DNA of 50,095 nt from Gemmatimonadota bacterium (GCA_025358315.1 JANYKA010000244.1:1-50095), one strand, 5' to 3'; numbered from the stretch's first letter, positions 21,863-30,757 are shown. The notes: generated by a model not told the origin, from the sequence alone. Made by a program: numbers and translations.

Positions 21863-22974
21863 GCGGCGCATTGCGGCCAGAGCCAAAATATGTCGCGCCG
21901 GATTTCCTGTCGCAGATACTGTCGTCGGCACCGGCGGCGTCCACCGCCGCGGCCGAAGCGGACGGCGTGCTCCCCGACAATTTTTTTGCCACGACAAACC
22001 TTCCGACATATGTGAAAGGCACCGACGGTCTCTGGGCGATGCCACGAGAGCCGCGCATGGACGGGTGTCTCGTCCGGGACGCTGACGGCGTGTATTGGGT
22101 GCGCGAGGGTCGGCGAGTCCGACGCGGTGATGCCGTGGTTATTGGACTGGCCGAAGACGGCAGTACAGGCGTGCTCGTCCACGCGCATGGCTTTCAGTTC
22201 GAAGATGCGGCGCACGGTGACTTCCATTTCATGAGCAGTCAGGTATCGCGCGAAAAGCCGATCGACTACCGGCAGATTGCGCAACTCCTCGTGGAAGAGC
22301 GAAAACGTGAGGGACACGTGCTCTGGGTCGCGGGCCCCGCGCTCGTGCATTCGCGGGCCCGCGACAATCTTGTCTGGTTCATTCGCAATGGATTCGTGCA
22401 AGGTCTGCTCGCTGGCAATGCCGTCGCGGTACACGACATTGAGGCGGCAATCGTCGGCACAACACTTGGCATGACCAGTAATGGCGAGCCGACCGTCGGA
22501 GGACACTCGGCCCACATGCGGGCGATCAACGCCGTGAGGCGCGCCGGTTCGATCGAGGCCGCGGTGACGAGTGGAATGATCAACGGCGGCATCATGCACG
22601 CCTGCGTGATTGAACATGTCCCGTATATCCTTTGCGGTTCCATCCGCGACGACGGCCCACTGCCCGGGGTCATTACCGACGCGGTGGCCGCGCAGGACGC
22701 CATGCGTGCGCACACCAAACAGGCAACAATGTGCGTGATGATCGCGACGGCGCTACACTCGATCGCCGTGGGGAACATGTTGCCAGCGTACTATGAGGAC
22801 GGCCAGCGCGGTATTGTTGAGCTGCCGACGATCTGCGTCGATGCGAGTGAGTTTCTCGTCAGCAAACTCAAGGATCGCGGGACGCACCAGGCGATTGGAG
22901 TGGTCACAAACGCACAGGATTTCATGAGTATTCTTCGCGTCACGGTCGAAGCCGAAATCGCCGGGGCTCGGTAG
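21859..22974 (+). CDS. TIGR00300 / LOR-SDH-like family, probable archaeal-type ornithine cyclodeaminase
   Basis: VAGPALVHSRARDNLVWFIRNGFVQGLLAGNAVAVHDIEAAIVGTTLGM, GHSAHMRAINAVRRAG, CGSIRDDGPLPGVITDAVAAQDAMR, ATALHSIAVGNMLPA resemble that family from memory; overlaps arginase by 4 nt. Confidence 0.8.
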   Translation: MSGALRPEPKYVAPDFLSQILSSAPAASTAAAEADGVLPDNFFATTNLPTYVKGTDGLWAMPREPRMDGCLVRDADGVYWVREGRRVRRGDAVVIGLAEDGSTGVLVHAHGFQFEDAAHGDFHFMSSQVSREKPIDYRQIAQLLVEERKREGHVLWVAGPALVHSRARDNLVWFIRNGFVQGLLAGNAVAVHDIEAAIVGTTLGMTSNGEPTVGGHSAHMRAINAVRRAGSIEAAVTSGMINGGIMHACVIEHVPYILCGSIRDDGPLPGVITDAVAAQDAMRAHTKQATMCVMIATALHSIAVGNMLPAYYEDGQRGIVELPTICVDASEFLVSKLKDRGTHQAIGVVTNAQDFMSILRVTVEAEIAGAR

Positions 22975-23021
22975 CGCTCATCCCGCCAAAACCCGATTGC
23001 CGACGGGCGGGCGGCGCTCGG

Positions 23022-24176
23022 TCAACCGCGAAGGGTCAGATCAAACACCGCGCCGCGCTCGGAGGGTTGCAGGGTCAGCCGGCCCCCGTGATTTTCTTCG
23101 ATGATGCGGCGGGTCAGGGCGAGGCCAATTCCCCATCCGCTCTCTTTCGTGGTGAAGCCGGCGTTGAAAATTTTTCGACGCAGTTCACGTGGTATGCCCG
23201 GTCCGTCGTCGGCGATGCGGACGAGAATGCCACTCCCCGACACGGGTTCCACTGACACCACGATGTTGCCGCCCCGCCCGGCGAGTGCATCGATGGCATT
23301 TTTCACCAGCGACTCAATCGCCCATTCCAGCAGCACGCGATCGCCAGCGATGGTCATTTTCGAGTCGGCGCGATGGTCGAGACGGATGGAAATGGCGTGC
23401 GCCAACGTGGGAACCCGTTTGGAAAAATAATTCACGACCTGTCCGGCAACGTCAAGCACATCCACCGGATCGCGTTTCGGTGGCCGACCTATCCGTTCAA
23501 ACCGGTGCGCGACGCGCTCCAGGCGCTCAATGTCGCTCTCCATATGCGGGAGGGCTTGGATCACCATCGGGTCGTCGCGCTCGCGTAGCAATTCGAGCCA
23601 GCCATGCATACTGGAAAGTGGAGTCCCCAGCTGATGCGCCGATTCGCGCGCCATGCCAGCGAAGATGCTTTCACGGTCGGCACGACCGCGGGTCAGCAAC
23701 ACGGAAATGCCGGCGAGCAGCAACACGACAAGCACCGCCAACTGCAGTGCCGGAATAATGCGCATGCCGTTGACGATCGGAGTGTTGCCGTAATACACCT
23801 TGCCGCCATCCGGCGAGACCACAGGAGCGTTTTCGCGCTCAAGGACGGCGATGTACTCGCGAACGCGTGAATCTTGCGGCATGACAGATTCGTCAAGTCC
23901 GGGCAGATTGATCCACGCGATGGGATTGCCGAGCTTGTCCGTGACGATGGCCGGTACGCGCAGGTTCTTGATCGATGCGCTCATCTCGCTGACCGCCGCC
24001 ATTTGTCCGGCAACCGACGTGTCGGAAATGGCGGTGTAGATCCGGCCATAGAGTGCGCCTGTCTGTTGGGCCTGAACCCGCAGCGATGAGAACACCCCGA
24101 GGGTGTACCAAGCAAACCACCCAATAACGAGCAGCAAGCCGACGGTAACAACAACAATCGGCGCGCTGCGCTTCAT
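23022..24176 (-). CDS. Sensor histidine kinase
   Basis: H-box ARESAHQLGTPLSSMHGWLELL; N box VKNAIDAL; G boxes IADDGPGIP and GWGIGLALTRRIIEENHGG; two TM segments. Confidence 0.9.
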   Translation of the reverse strand: MKRSAPIVVVTVGLLLVIGWFAWYTLGVFSSLRVQAQQTGALYGRIYTAISDTSVAGQMAAVSEMSASIKNLRVPAIVTDKLGNPIAWINLPGLDESVMPQDSRVREYIAVLERENAPVVSPDGGKVYYGNTPIVNGMRIIPALQLAVLVVLLLAGISVLLTRGRADRESIFAGMARESAHQLGTPLSSMHGWLELLRERDDPMVIQALPHMESDIERLERVAHRFERIGRPPKRDPVDVLDVAGQVVNYFSKRVPTLAHAISIRLDHRADSKMTIAGDRVLLEWAIESLVKNAIDALAGRGGNIVVSVEPVSGSGILVRIADDGPGIPRELRRKIFNAGFTTKESGWGIGLALTRRIIEENHGGRLTLQPSERGAVFDLTLRG

Positions 24177-24179
24177 CTG

Positions 24180-25454
24180 CTATTTGATCACGTCAGCGCC
24201 GAGATACGGCCTGAGCGCTTCGGGAACACGTACGGTGCCGTCGACGTTCTGGTGATGCTCCAGCAGCGCACCGAACACGCGCGCAAACGCGAGTCCGGAA
24301 CCATTCAATGTGTGTACAAACCGCGGCTTTTCATTCGGTGCCGGCCGATAACGAATGCCCGCCCGCCGCGCCTGAAAATCCCCGAAGTTCGAGCACGATG
24401 ACACCTCAAGCCATTTCCTTACACCGGGCGCAAAGACTTCCAGATCATAGGTCTTGCTGCTCGACGCACTGGTATCGCCAGCCGCCAGTAACAACACGCG
24501 GTACGGCAACTCCAATCGTTGCAGGACCATCTCCGCGTGCCCGGTCAGCAACTCGTGCTGTGCGGCTGACGTTTCTGGTGTGCAAAAACGAACGAGCTCG
24601 ACCTTTTCAAATTGATGCAGGCGCAACAGCCCGCGGGTGTCTTTCCCGGCCGCACCGGCTTCCCGACGAAAACAGGCGCTGAAGGCTGTCAGCGCGATGG
24701 GCAGCGTTCCTCCATCGAGAATCTCACCCGCGAACAGATTCGTCACGGGCACTTCGGCGGTCGGAACCGCGAACAGGGCATCATCGCGCAACGCGTAGAG
24801 TTCCTCTTCAAACTTCGGCAGTTGTCCCGTGCCGGTCATCGATGCGCGGTTCACGAACTGCGGCACCCATGTTTCGGAGTAGCCGTTCTCTTTGGTATGC
24901 AGATCGAGCATGAAATTCATCAGTGCCCGCTGCAAACGCGCTCCGACACCGCGATAGACGACAAATCCGGATCCCGAGATCTTTGCGCCGCGCGGCAAGT
25001 CGAGCAGTCCGAGTGCCTCGCCGACTTCCCAGTGCGGCTTCACGCCGTCGACGGCCCGCGGCGTGCCCCAGCTGCGCATCACAACGTTTGCCGACTCGTC
25101 GCCAGCCGGGACATCGGCGGCGGTCATATTCGGCAGCTCCAGCAGGATGGCGTCGAGTTCGGTCTCCGTTGCGGCAAGCCCGGATTCGATTACGGCAATT
25201 TCGTCGCCGAGTGCGCGGGAACGGGCGACGAACTCGTCGGCATTCTCTTTCGCCTTTTTTAGCCGGGCAACTTCCTGGCTCGCAACATTGCGCGCCGCCT
25301 TGCGCTCCTCGACGGACTGAATTGCTGTGCGTCGTTCGCGATCCAGGAGCTGGGCCCGATCGATGCGCGGCCCGAACATGTCGAGTTTACCCCGGCGCTG
25401 CATCGCGTCTCGGAGCGCATCGGCCTCGTCGCGCACCACACGGATGTCGTGCAC
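24180..25454 (-). CDS. serS: Serine--tRNA ligase
   Basis: N-terminal coiled coil; TAEVPVTNLFAGEIL, FRREAGAAGKDTRGLLRLHQFEKVELV, EVSSCSNFGDFQARR, LNGSGLAFAR. Confidence 0.97.
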   Translation of the reverse strand: MHDIRVVRDEADALRDAMQRRGKLDMFGPRIDRAQLLDRERRTAIQSVEERKAARNVASQEVARLKKAKENADEFVARSRALGDEIAVIESGLAATETELDAILLELPNMTAADVPAGDESANVVMRSWGTPRAVDGVKPHWEVGEALGLLDLPRGAKISGSGFVVYRGVGARLQRALMNFMLDLHTKENGYSETWVPQFVNRASMTGTGQLPKFEEELYALRDDALFAVPTAEVPVTNLFAGEILDGGTLPIALTAFSACFRREAGAAGKDTRGLLRLHQFEKVELVRFCTPETSAAQHELLTGHAEMVLQRLELPYRVLLLAAGDTSASSSKTYDLEVFAPGVRKWLEVSSCSNFGDFQARRAGIRYRPAPNEKPRFVHTLNGSGLAFARVFGALLEHHQNVDGTVRVPEALRPYLGADVIK

Positions 25455-25455
25455 G

Positions 25456-26055
25456 CTAGAAAGTCGGGAGTCCGATCGTCAGCGCACGGAAGCCGCAGTT
25501 GATGTCGATAATCGTGCGACCATACAGCGTGCGGCTTGGCAGATTGAGCGAGTCAATCACAATTTTCGCATACAGATACGGCGAGATACGCCCCTGACAG
25601 GCGATCTGCGTAGACTGGACGGCGATCGCATCGCCCGGTTTCGCGACTGTCACCGAGTCGGAGTTATAACCGGTCTTTGGCGCAGCAGTCAGCGCGTCAT
25701 AGCCACCGGCGATGACTTGGATTCCGACGGTGCGCTGGCCCAATGGATTCTGCCCGACGAGCGCCACGGGCAAAAGTACAATCTGTCCGGCGGAGTTGAT
25801 ATCAAACGCCACATCAAAGGAAAACGTGCCGTCCACATGCGCGGGCGAACGCAACGCGATCGCCAGGGCCGTCGGATAAATCAGCGGTGATCCCGTCAGC
25901 GCATGGACCTGGAATACGCTTTCGTAGTTCGTTAACTGGGCAAGATTGGCGGTCGGACTACCGCAGGCGCCGAGGAACACCGTGCACCCCAGAACAACGG
26001 GCGCCGCGAGTCGGGGCAGGAAGGCTGGTTTAGCGAACATTTTCAGTGTCATCAT
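25456..26055 (-). CDS. Hypothetical lipoprotein
   Basis: Lipobox-like VFLGACGSP after a hydrophobic N-terminus; no recognised family. Confidence 0.7.
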   Translation of the reverse strand: MMTLKMFAKPAFLPRLAAPVVLGCTVFLGACGSPTANLAQLTNYESVFQVHALTGSPLIYPTALAIALRSPAHVDGTFSFDVAFDINSAGQIVLLPVALVGQNPLGQRTVGIQVIAGGYDALTAAPKTGYNSDSVTVAKPGDAIAVQSTQIACQGRISPYLYAKIVIDSLNLPSRTLYGRTIIDINCGFRALTIGLPTF

Positions 26056-26065
26056 TGGATGGCGT

Positions 26066-26094
26066 AGTGTATCCTGAAAGAGCTCTAACTTCAA
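26066..26094 (-). promoter_or_regulatory. Putative promoter of the lipoprotein-serS-histidine kinase operon
   Basis: Minus strand TTGAAG (26089-26094), 17 nt, TACACT (26066-26071). Confidence 0.55.
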
Positions 26095-26107
26095 GCGAAT
26101 GCCGTGC

Positions 26108-26135
26108 TTGACTTCACTTGGCGGGTGCGTACACT
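26108..26135 (+). promoter_or_regulatory. Putative promoter of the roadblock operon
   Basis: TTGACT (26108-26113), 16 nt, TACACT (26130-26135), GGAG-like RBS before GTG 26165. Confidence 0.6.
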
Positions 26136-26164
26136 TCGACAATCTTCCACATCCGGAGCGGCCC

Positions 26165-26518
26165 GTGCCCACCATTCGCGATCTAGTCGCGGCGATTCGG
26201 CAACGTGATGGCGTCGAGGCCGCAGTAGTTCTCGGCCGCGACGGCCTGTTGATCGATAGCCAAGCCCTTCCAAACGTTGATGCCGAGCACGTGGCGGCAC
26301 ACGTTCCGAATATCATTCAATATGCCGACGAATTCGGTGCCGCCGCTCAGCGTGGCGCGTTGCTCACGGCGGTACTCGAACTCGAGCACGGACTGGCCGT
26401 GCTGTCGTGTTTGTCGCCCGACGCCGTACTGTTGGTGCTGGTCCAACCCTCGGCGAACCTCGGACAGTTGCTCTATGAGCTGCGGCGCAATCGCGCCAAT
26501 ATCGCCGCCCTCGTTTGA
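26165..26518 (+). CDS. Roadblock/LC7 domain protein
   Basis: VPTIRDLVAAIRQRDGVEAAVVLGRDGLLIDSQ and LSPDAVLLVLVQPSANLGQLLYELRRNRANIAALV pattern; GTG start. Confidence 0.8.
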   Translation: MPTIRDLVAAIRQRDGVEAAVVLGRDGLLIDSQALPNVDAEHVAAHVPNIIQYADEFGAAAQRGALLTAVLELEHGLAVLSCLSPDAVLLVLVQPSANLGQLLYELRRNRANIAALV

Positions 26519-26573
26519 CCGGCTTCCCGCACTTTTTTCGTTCTCTATCCGTGCCTGACACTTGGGCGTCGCG

Positions 26574-26966
26574 GTGACGTGGCACATTCTGGTTGCGGAT
26601 GACGAACCGCATATTGGCCGCATCATTCAGACGAAGCTCGAACAAGGGCCGTTTCGCGTGACATTGGTGTACGATGGTGCAGAAGCACTGCGGGCATTAG
26701 ATGAATACCCCGATATTGCCCTGTTGCTCCTCGACTTGATGATGCCCCGGCTGACTGGGCTGGAAGTCCTTGCCAATATTCGGGCAGATCCGCGCCGGTC
26801 CGCACTTCCCTGCGTGATTCTCACTGCGGCCGGGCAGGACGAGCGATATGACGAAGCGATGCGGCTGGGGGCCAGTGATTTCATTACAAAACCCTTTAGC
26901 CCAAAGCGGCTCTACGCACGCGTTGTCGAATTGACGGGCGCGACCGCAGCTGGCGGCACGCCATGA
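26574..26966 (+). CDS. Single-domain response regulator (CheY-like receiver)
   Basis: HILVADDEPHIGRIIQTKLEQ, LLLLDLMMPRLTGLEVL, DFITKPFSPKRL. Confidence 0.93.
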   Translation: MTWHILVADDEPHIGRIIQTKLEQGPFRVTLVYDGAEALRALDEYPDIALLLLDLMMPRLTGLEVLANIRADPRRSALPCVILTAAGQDERYDEAMRLGASDFITKPFSPKRLYARVVELTGATAAGGTP

Positions 26967-28000
26967 ACGGTGCAACGTGGACCGTGGTTCTCGCTGGGGG
27001 TGTGGGGTCACGGTTCTGGCCCATGAGCACGCCCGAGCGTCCAAAACAGTTTCTGCCGTTGCTCTCGGAACATCCGATGCTGCGTGATACGATGGACCGA
27101 CTCGGGCCCATCTCTCCGCCGGAGCGAACCCTGATATTAACGAACGCGTCGCTGGCGACGGCAGTGCGCGAGATCCTTCCGTCGCTACCCGCCGCAAACG
27201 TGATCGCCGAACCACGGGCCGCCGGCACTGCAGCGGCACTGACATGGGCGGCGCATGAGATAGCTCGGCGAGACGGCCGCAGCGCGGTGATGGTGTCGGT
27301 GCACGCGGATTCAGCGATTGGAGACATCGCGGCATTTCAGGCCACGTTGTTGGAGGCCGCCGAGGCGGCCCGTCGCGAGCAGGCGATTGTCACGGTGGGG
27401 ATTGTGCCACGCTCGGCAGACACGGGGCTTGGATACATCATTCCGGGATCCGTGGTGCACGGATCGCTGAAGCGTGTCGAACGCTTTGTGGAGAAGCCAA
27501 CGGCCGCACGTGCGGTTGAGCTCGTCGCCGCGGGCGGACTGTGGAACTCGGGAATTTTTGCGTGGCGTGTTGGCGACTTGCTCGACGAAGTGCAGGCGCT
27601 GTGTCCCGAGGTTTGGCCGGCGCTGATCGCTCACCCGACGGACTCGGCCGCGTTCTTTGCTGCTGTTATTCCGGTTGCAATCGATGTCGGCGTGCTCGAG
27701 CGCAGTGAGCGCGTGATGGTGTTACCCGGGGATTTCGGCTGGAGCGACGTCGGGACATGGGCAGCGCTGCGCGATGTGCGTGTACTCGACCAACAGGGCA
27801 ACGCTGCGGCTGGATCAGTGCTGCTGCGCGATGCCCATAACAATATTGTGCACGCCGAGGGGACGACCGTTGTGCTCTATGGCGTCGAGAATCTCGTCGT
27901 CGTCGCCGCGAATGGTATTACGCTCGTGACGACTGTCGATCGTGCGACCGACCTGAAGTCGTTGCTCAGTTCGTTACCCGCAAAGGTGCGCGACCGGTGA
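26963..28000 (+). CDS. manC: Mannose-1-phosphate guanylyltransferase
   Basis: VVLAGGVGSRFWPMSTPERPKQFLPL, FVEKP, NSGIFAWR, GDFGWSDVGTW. Confidence 0.92.
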   Translation: MNGATWTVVLAGGVGSRFWPMSTPERPKQFLPLLSEHPMLRDTMDRLGPISPPERTLILTNASLATAVREILPSLPAANVIAEPRAAGTAAALTWAAHEIARRDGRSAVMVSVHADSAIGDIAAFQATLLEAAEAARREQAIVTVGIVPRSADTGLGYIIPGSVVHGSLKRVERFVEKPTAARAVELVAAGGLWNSGIFAWRVGDLLDEVQALCPEVWPALIAHPTDSAAFFAAVIPVAIDVGVLERSERVMVLPGDFGWSDVGTWAALRDVRVLDQQGNAAAGSVLLRDAHNNIVHAEGTTVVLYGVENLVVVAANGITLVTTVDRATDLKSLLSSLPAKVRDR

Positions 28001-29205
28001 GCGCCGCCTCCACGATGGTGCTGTATGACGACACAGCGGCTCGGATGCTCGAACCGTTTGCCCTGACGCGTCCACTCGGGGAGGTCCGGGCCGGGGCTGA
28101 CTTAATTCGCGAGCGCTGGGAACGAGTGACCGCAGTGCGCGCCTCGGGCTTTATCAGCGCAGCGCATCTTGCCGCATTTACGGAGTTCGGATCGCCGAGA
28201 GCGGCAACTGGTGTACTCGCCGCGGGAACACTGCTGGTGAATGCGCGATTCGTACCGGCCATTGGCGCACCGCTGCCGGCAGGCAACGTATGGACTAGCG
28301 GCGGCCACATCGCCGCCGTGCGACTCACTGCCCCCCTCGATATAGCGGCGCTCGGCGATGGCAGCGCGACGCTCGACGCCATCGCTGCCGGACACATGTC
28401 GGCGTCAATCGACGGCTGGTGGCTGCACCATGTCTGGGACTTGATCCGTTATTTGCCAGCGATGCTCAGCGCAGATATTTCCGCTCTGGCGTCGGAAGGC
28501 GATTCGCCGCCGGCGCAGATGGCCGTGATCGGTGAACACGAAGCGCGCATCTCGCGCGGCGCGTATATCGAGCCATATGTGTTCGCCGATACCACTGCGG
28601 GGCCCGTGCTGGTGCGGAGCGGCGCCCGCGTTTGCGCGTTCACGCGGCTCGTTGGCCCCTGCGTGATTGGTAAACATTCCATCGTCGGCGGTGGTCGAAT
28701 TGCGGCCTGCTCCATCGGTGATTACGCTCGTGTGCACGGCGAAATGAGCATGACAATCGTCATTGGACACGCCAACAAGGGCCACGATGGGTTTGTCGGT
28801 CATACCGTGATCGGCCGTTGGGCAAACCTCGGCGCGGGAACGATCACCAGCAATCTCAAGAACAGTTACGGGACAGTCTCCCTCTGGACTCCCGAGGGTG
28901 TGACAGCCACCAGCCTGCAGTTTCTTGGCTCGATGCTTGGCGATCACGCAAAAACAGGAATCGGAACGCGGCTGACAACTGGCAGTGTGATTGGTGCGGG
29001 GTCAAATGTGTTCGGCTCCAGCATGCTTCCCAAATTTGTGCCTCCGTTTGCGTGGGGTGATGCACCGCCGTACGGCACGTTCGAACTCGCAAAGTTTCTC
29101 GAAGTCGCGGAGCGCGTGATGGCGCGGCGCGAGACCCCGCTTAGCCGTGACATGCGCCAAACGCTCAGCGCCGCGTGGGAGCGGCGGGAGCTATTCACTC
29201 CGTGA
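27997..29205 (+). CDS. Putative sugar nucleotidyltransferase / GlmU-like (TIGR03991-type) protein
   Basis: N-terminal LYDDTAARMLEPFALTRPLGEVRAG; hexapeptide left-handed beta-helix region; GAGTITSNLKNSYG. Confidence 0.8.
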   Translation: MSAASTMVLYDDTAARMLEPFALTRPLGEVRAGADLIRERWERVTAVRASGFISAAHLAAFTEFGSPRAATGVLAAGTLLVNARFVPAIGAPLPAGNVWTSGGHIAAVRLTAPLDIAALGDGSATLDAIAAGHMSASIDGWWLHHVWDLIRYLPAMLSADISALASEGDSPPAQMAVIGEHEARISRGAYIEPYVFADTTAGPVLVRSGARVCAFTRLVGPCVIGKHSIVGGGRIAACSIGDYARVHGEMSMTIVIGHANKGHDGFVGHTVIGRWANLGAGTITSNLKNSYGTVSLWTPEGVTATSLQFLGSMLGDHAKTGIGTRLTTGSVIGAGSNVFGSSMLPKFVPPFAWGDAPPYGTFELAKFLEVAERVMARRETPLSRDMRQTLSAAWERRELFTP

Positions 29206-30008
29206 GGGCATGGACGTTGGGGAGCGGCAGCCGCGGGAACGCCATCGTGATCGAGTGTGGCAGCACGCGCATTCTCGTTGATGCTGGGTACCCGGCGCGT
29301 ACGCTGGCCAGACGGCTCGCGACCGCAAACATCGCACCGGAATCGATCAGCGCCGTCGTGGTGACACACGAGCACATCGACCATTCCAGAGGAGTCGCGC
29401 CGGCTCACGCGCGTTGGGCGTGGCAGGTATTCGGCACGGCCGGAACACTCGCAGGTATCGATGCACTCCCGACTGGCTCCCGTCAGGCCATCGAGCCAGG
29501 CACGCCGTTCGCGGTAGGTGATTTTGACATTACCTTGGTACGCGTTCCCCACGACGCCACGGCACCGACCGCCGTGCTGCTCACGGGGCGCCAATCCGGA
29601 TTCCGGGCCGCGGTCGCGCATGATCTCGGGATGGTACCCGATGGGCTGCGCGGCGCACTCAGTGATCTCGACCTGCTTCTGCTCGAGTCGAATCACGACG
29701 ACCATATGTTGCGCACGGGTCCTTATCCGGCCTTTTTGCAGCAGAGAATCGCCAGTCGTACGGGTCATTTGAGCAATCACCAAACAGCCGAGTTGGTGGG
29801 TGGTCTGAAAGTGGCGACGCTGAGTGCGCTGGTGTTGCTGCACTTGAGCGAGAAAAACAACACGCCGGGGATTGCTACGGCGAGCGCAAAGCAGGCGCTG
29901 CAGCGGGCTGGTGGCCGCTGCCCGGTCACCGCGGCGCCGCAGGGTGATATTGCCGGCCCGTATGGCGATGTACACCGTCGGCCGCAGCAGTTGGCGTTAG
30001 CGATCTAA
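29202..30008 (+). CDS. MBL-fold metallohydrolase (YycJ/WalJ-like)
   Basis: LGSGSRGNAIVIECGSTRILVDAGYPARTLARRL, VTHEHIDHSRG, LLESNHDDHML, TGHLSN; GTG start. Confidence 0.88.
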   Translation: MRAWTLGSGSRGNAIVIECGSTRILVDAGYPARTLARRLATANIAPESISAVVVTHEHIDHSRGVAPAHARWAWQVFGTAGTLAGIDALPTGSRQAIEPGTPFAVGDFDITLVRVPHDATAPTAVLLTGRQSGFRAAVAHDLGMVPDGLRGALSDLDLLLLESNHDDHMLRTGPYPAFLQQRIASRTGHLSNHQTAELVGGLKVATLSALVLLHLSEKNNTPGIATASAKQALQRAGGRCPVTAAPQGDIAGPYGDVHRRPQQLALAI

Positions 30009-30037
30009 CAGGGTTTCCGCCAAACCGCTTTAAAACA

Positions 30038-30069
30038 GAACGCCTCCCCGAAGTTCCGGGGAGGCGTTC
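30038..30069. terminator. Bidirectional intrinsic terminator
   Basis: GAACGCCTCCCC (30038-30049) / GGGGAGGCGTTC (30058-30069), perfect 12-bp stem, 8-nt loop, between convergent genes; TTTT tract on the minus strand. Confidence 0.88.
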
Positions 30070-30089
30070 TTCGTAGAAGCGGACAATCG

Positions 30090-30533
30090 TTACGGCTTCT
30101 TCATGGTCGAATCGGCCTTCTTCTTCATGGTGTCGCCTTTCTTCGACATCTTGTCGCCCTTGTCTTCCATCTTTCCGCCGGCCTTCGCTTCCTTATTGCC
30201 GGTCTTTTCCATCTTCTCGCCCTTCTTCATCGTCATTGTGCCCGTCTTGGACATTTCCTTGCCCATCTTGGCCATTGAATCGCCCTTGGCCTTCATTTTG
30301 GTGCCCTTCGAAGCAACAGCAGCACCAGTGGCGGCCTTCTTCATCCCGGTCTTTTCCATCTTGTCGCCGGTCTTTTCCATCTTGTCGCCAGTCTTTTCCA
30401 TCTTGGTGCCTTTTGCCATCGCCGCCTTGGCTTTCGCCGTGTCGGACTTGGTCGGGGCAGCCTGTGCGAACGCAGTGGCGGCGCACATCAAGGAGAGAGC
30501 GGCAACAAACGCAAACGTAGTCTTACGGGTCAT
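30090..30533 (-). CDS. Secreted Lys/Gly-rich heptad-repeat protein of unknown function
   Basis: Signal peptide MTRKTTFAFVAALSLMCAATAFAQA then tandem 7-residue units such as KMEKTGD; RBS GGAGG before ATG. Confidence 0.85.
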   Translation of the reverse strand: MTRKTTFAFVAALSLMCAATAFAQAAPTKSDTAKAKAAMAKGTKMEKTGDKMEKTGDKMEKTGMKKAATGAAVASKGTKMKAKGDSMAKMGKEMSKTGTMTMKKGEKMEKTGNKEAKAGGKMEDKGDKMSKKGDTMKKKADSTMKKP

Positions 30534-30559
30534 ACATCCTCCGACGGGGGGTTAATCAA

Positions 30560-30576
30560 GCGCGCACAATGCGCGC
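30560..30576 (-). promoter_or_regulatory. 5' UTR hairpin upstream of the heptad-repeat gene
   Basis: GCGCGCA-caa-TGCGCGC, 7-bp stem just upstream of the RBS. Confidence 0.4.
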
Positions 30577-30698
30577 GGGTGGGATCTCGGCCGACATTGG
30601 CATGGGTCCTGTGCAACGCATGCAACATCTATAGAATGCCCTTTTTTGGATCTATTCGCAATAGGGACTTTTGGCTTCCCGATGGCGTCACAACGGTC

Positions 30699-30732
30699 AA
30701 AGCGGGGATCCGGAACTCCGGACCCCCGCTTT
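30699..30732 (-). terminator. Terminator-like hairpin downstream of groEL
   Basis: AAAGCGGGG (30699-30707) / CCCCGCTTT (30724-30732) with inner CCGG/CCGG pairing; TTTG after the stem on the minus strand. Confidence 0.7.
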
Positions 30733-30757
30733 GTTGTTGTCCCGCCGTACATCGGGC

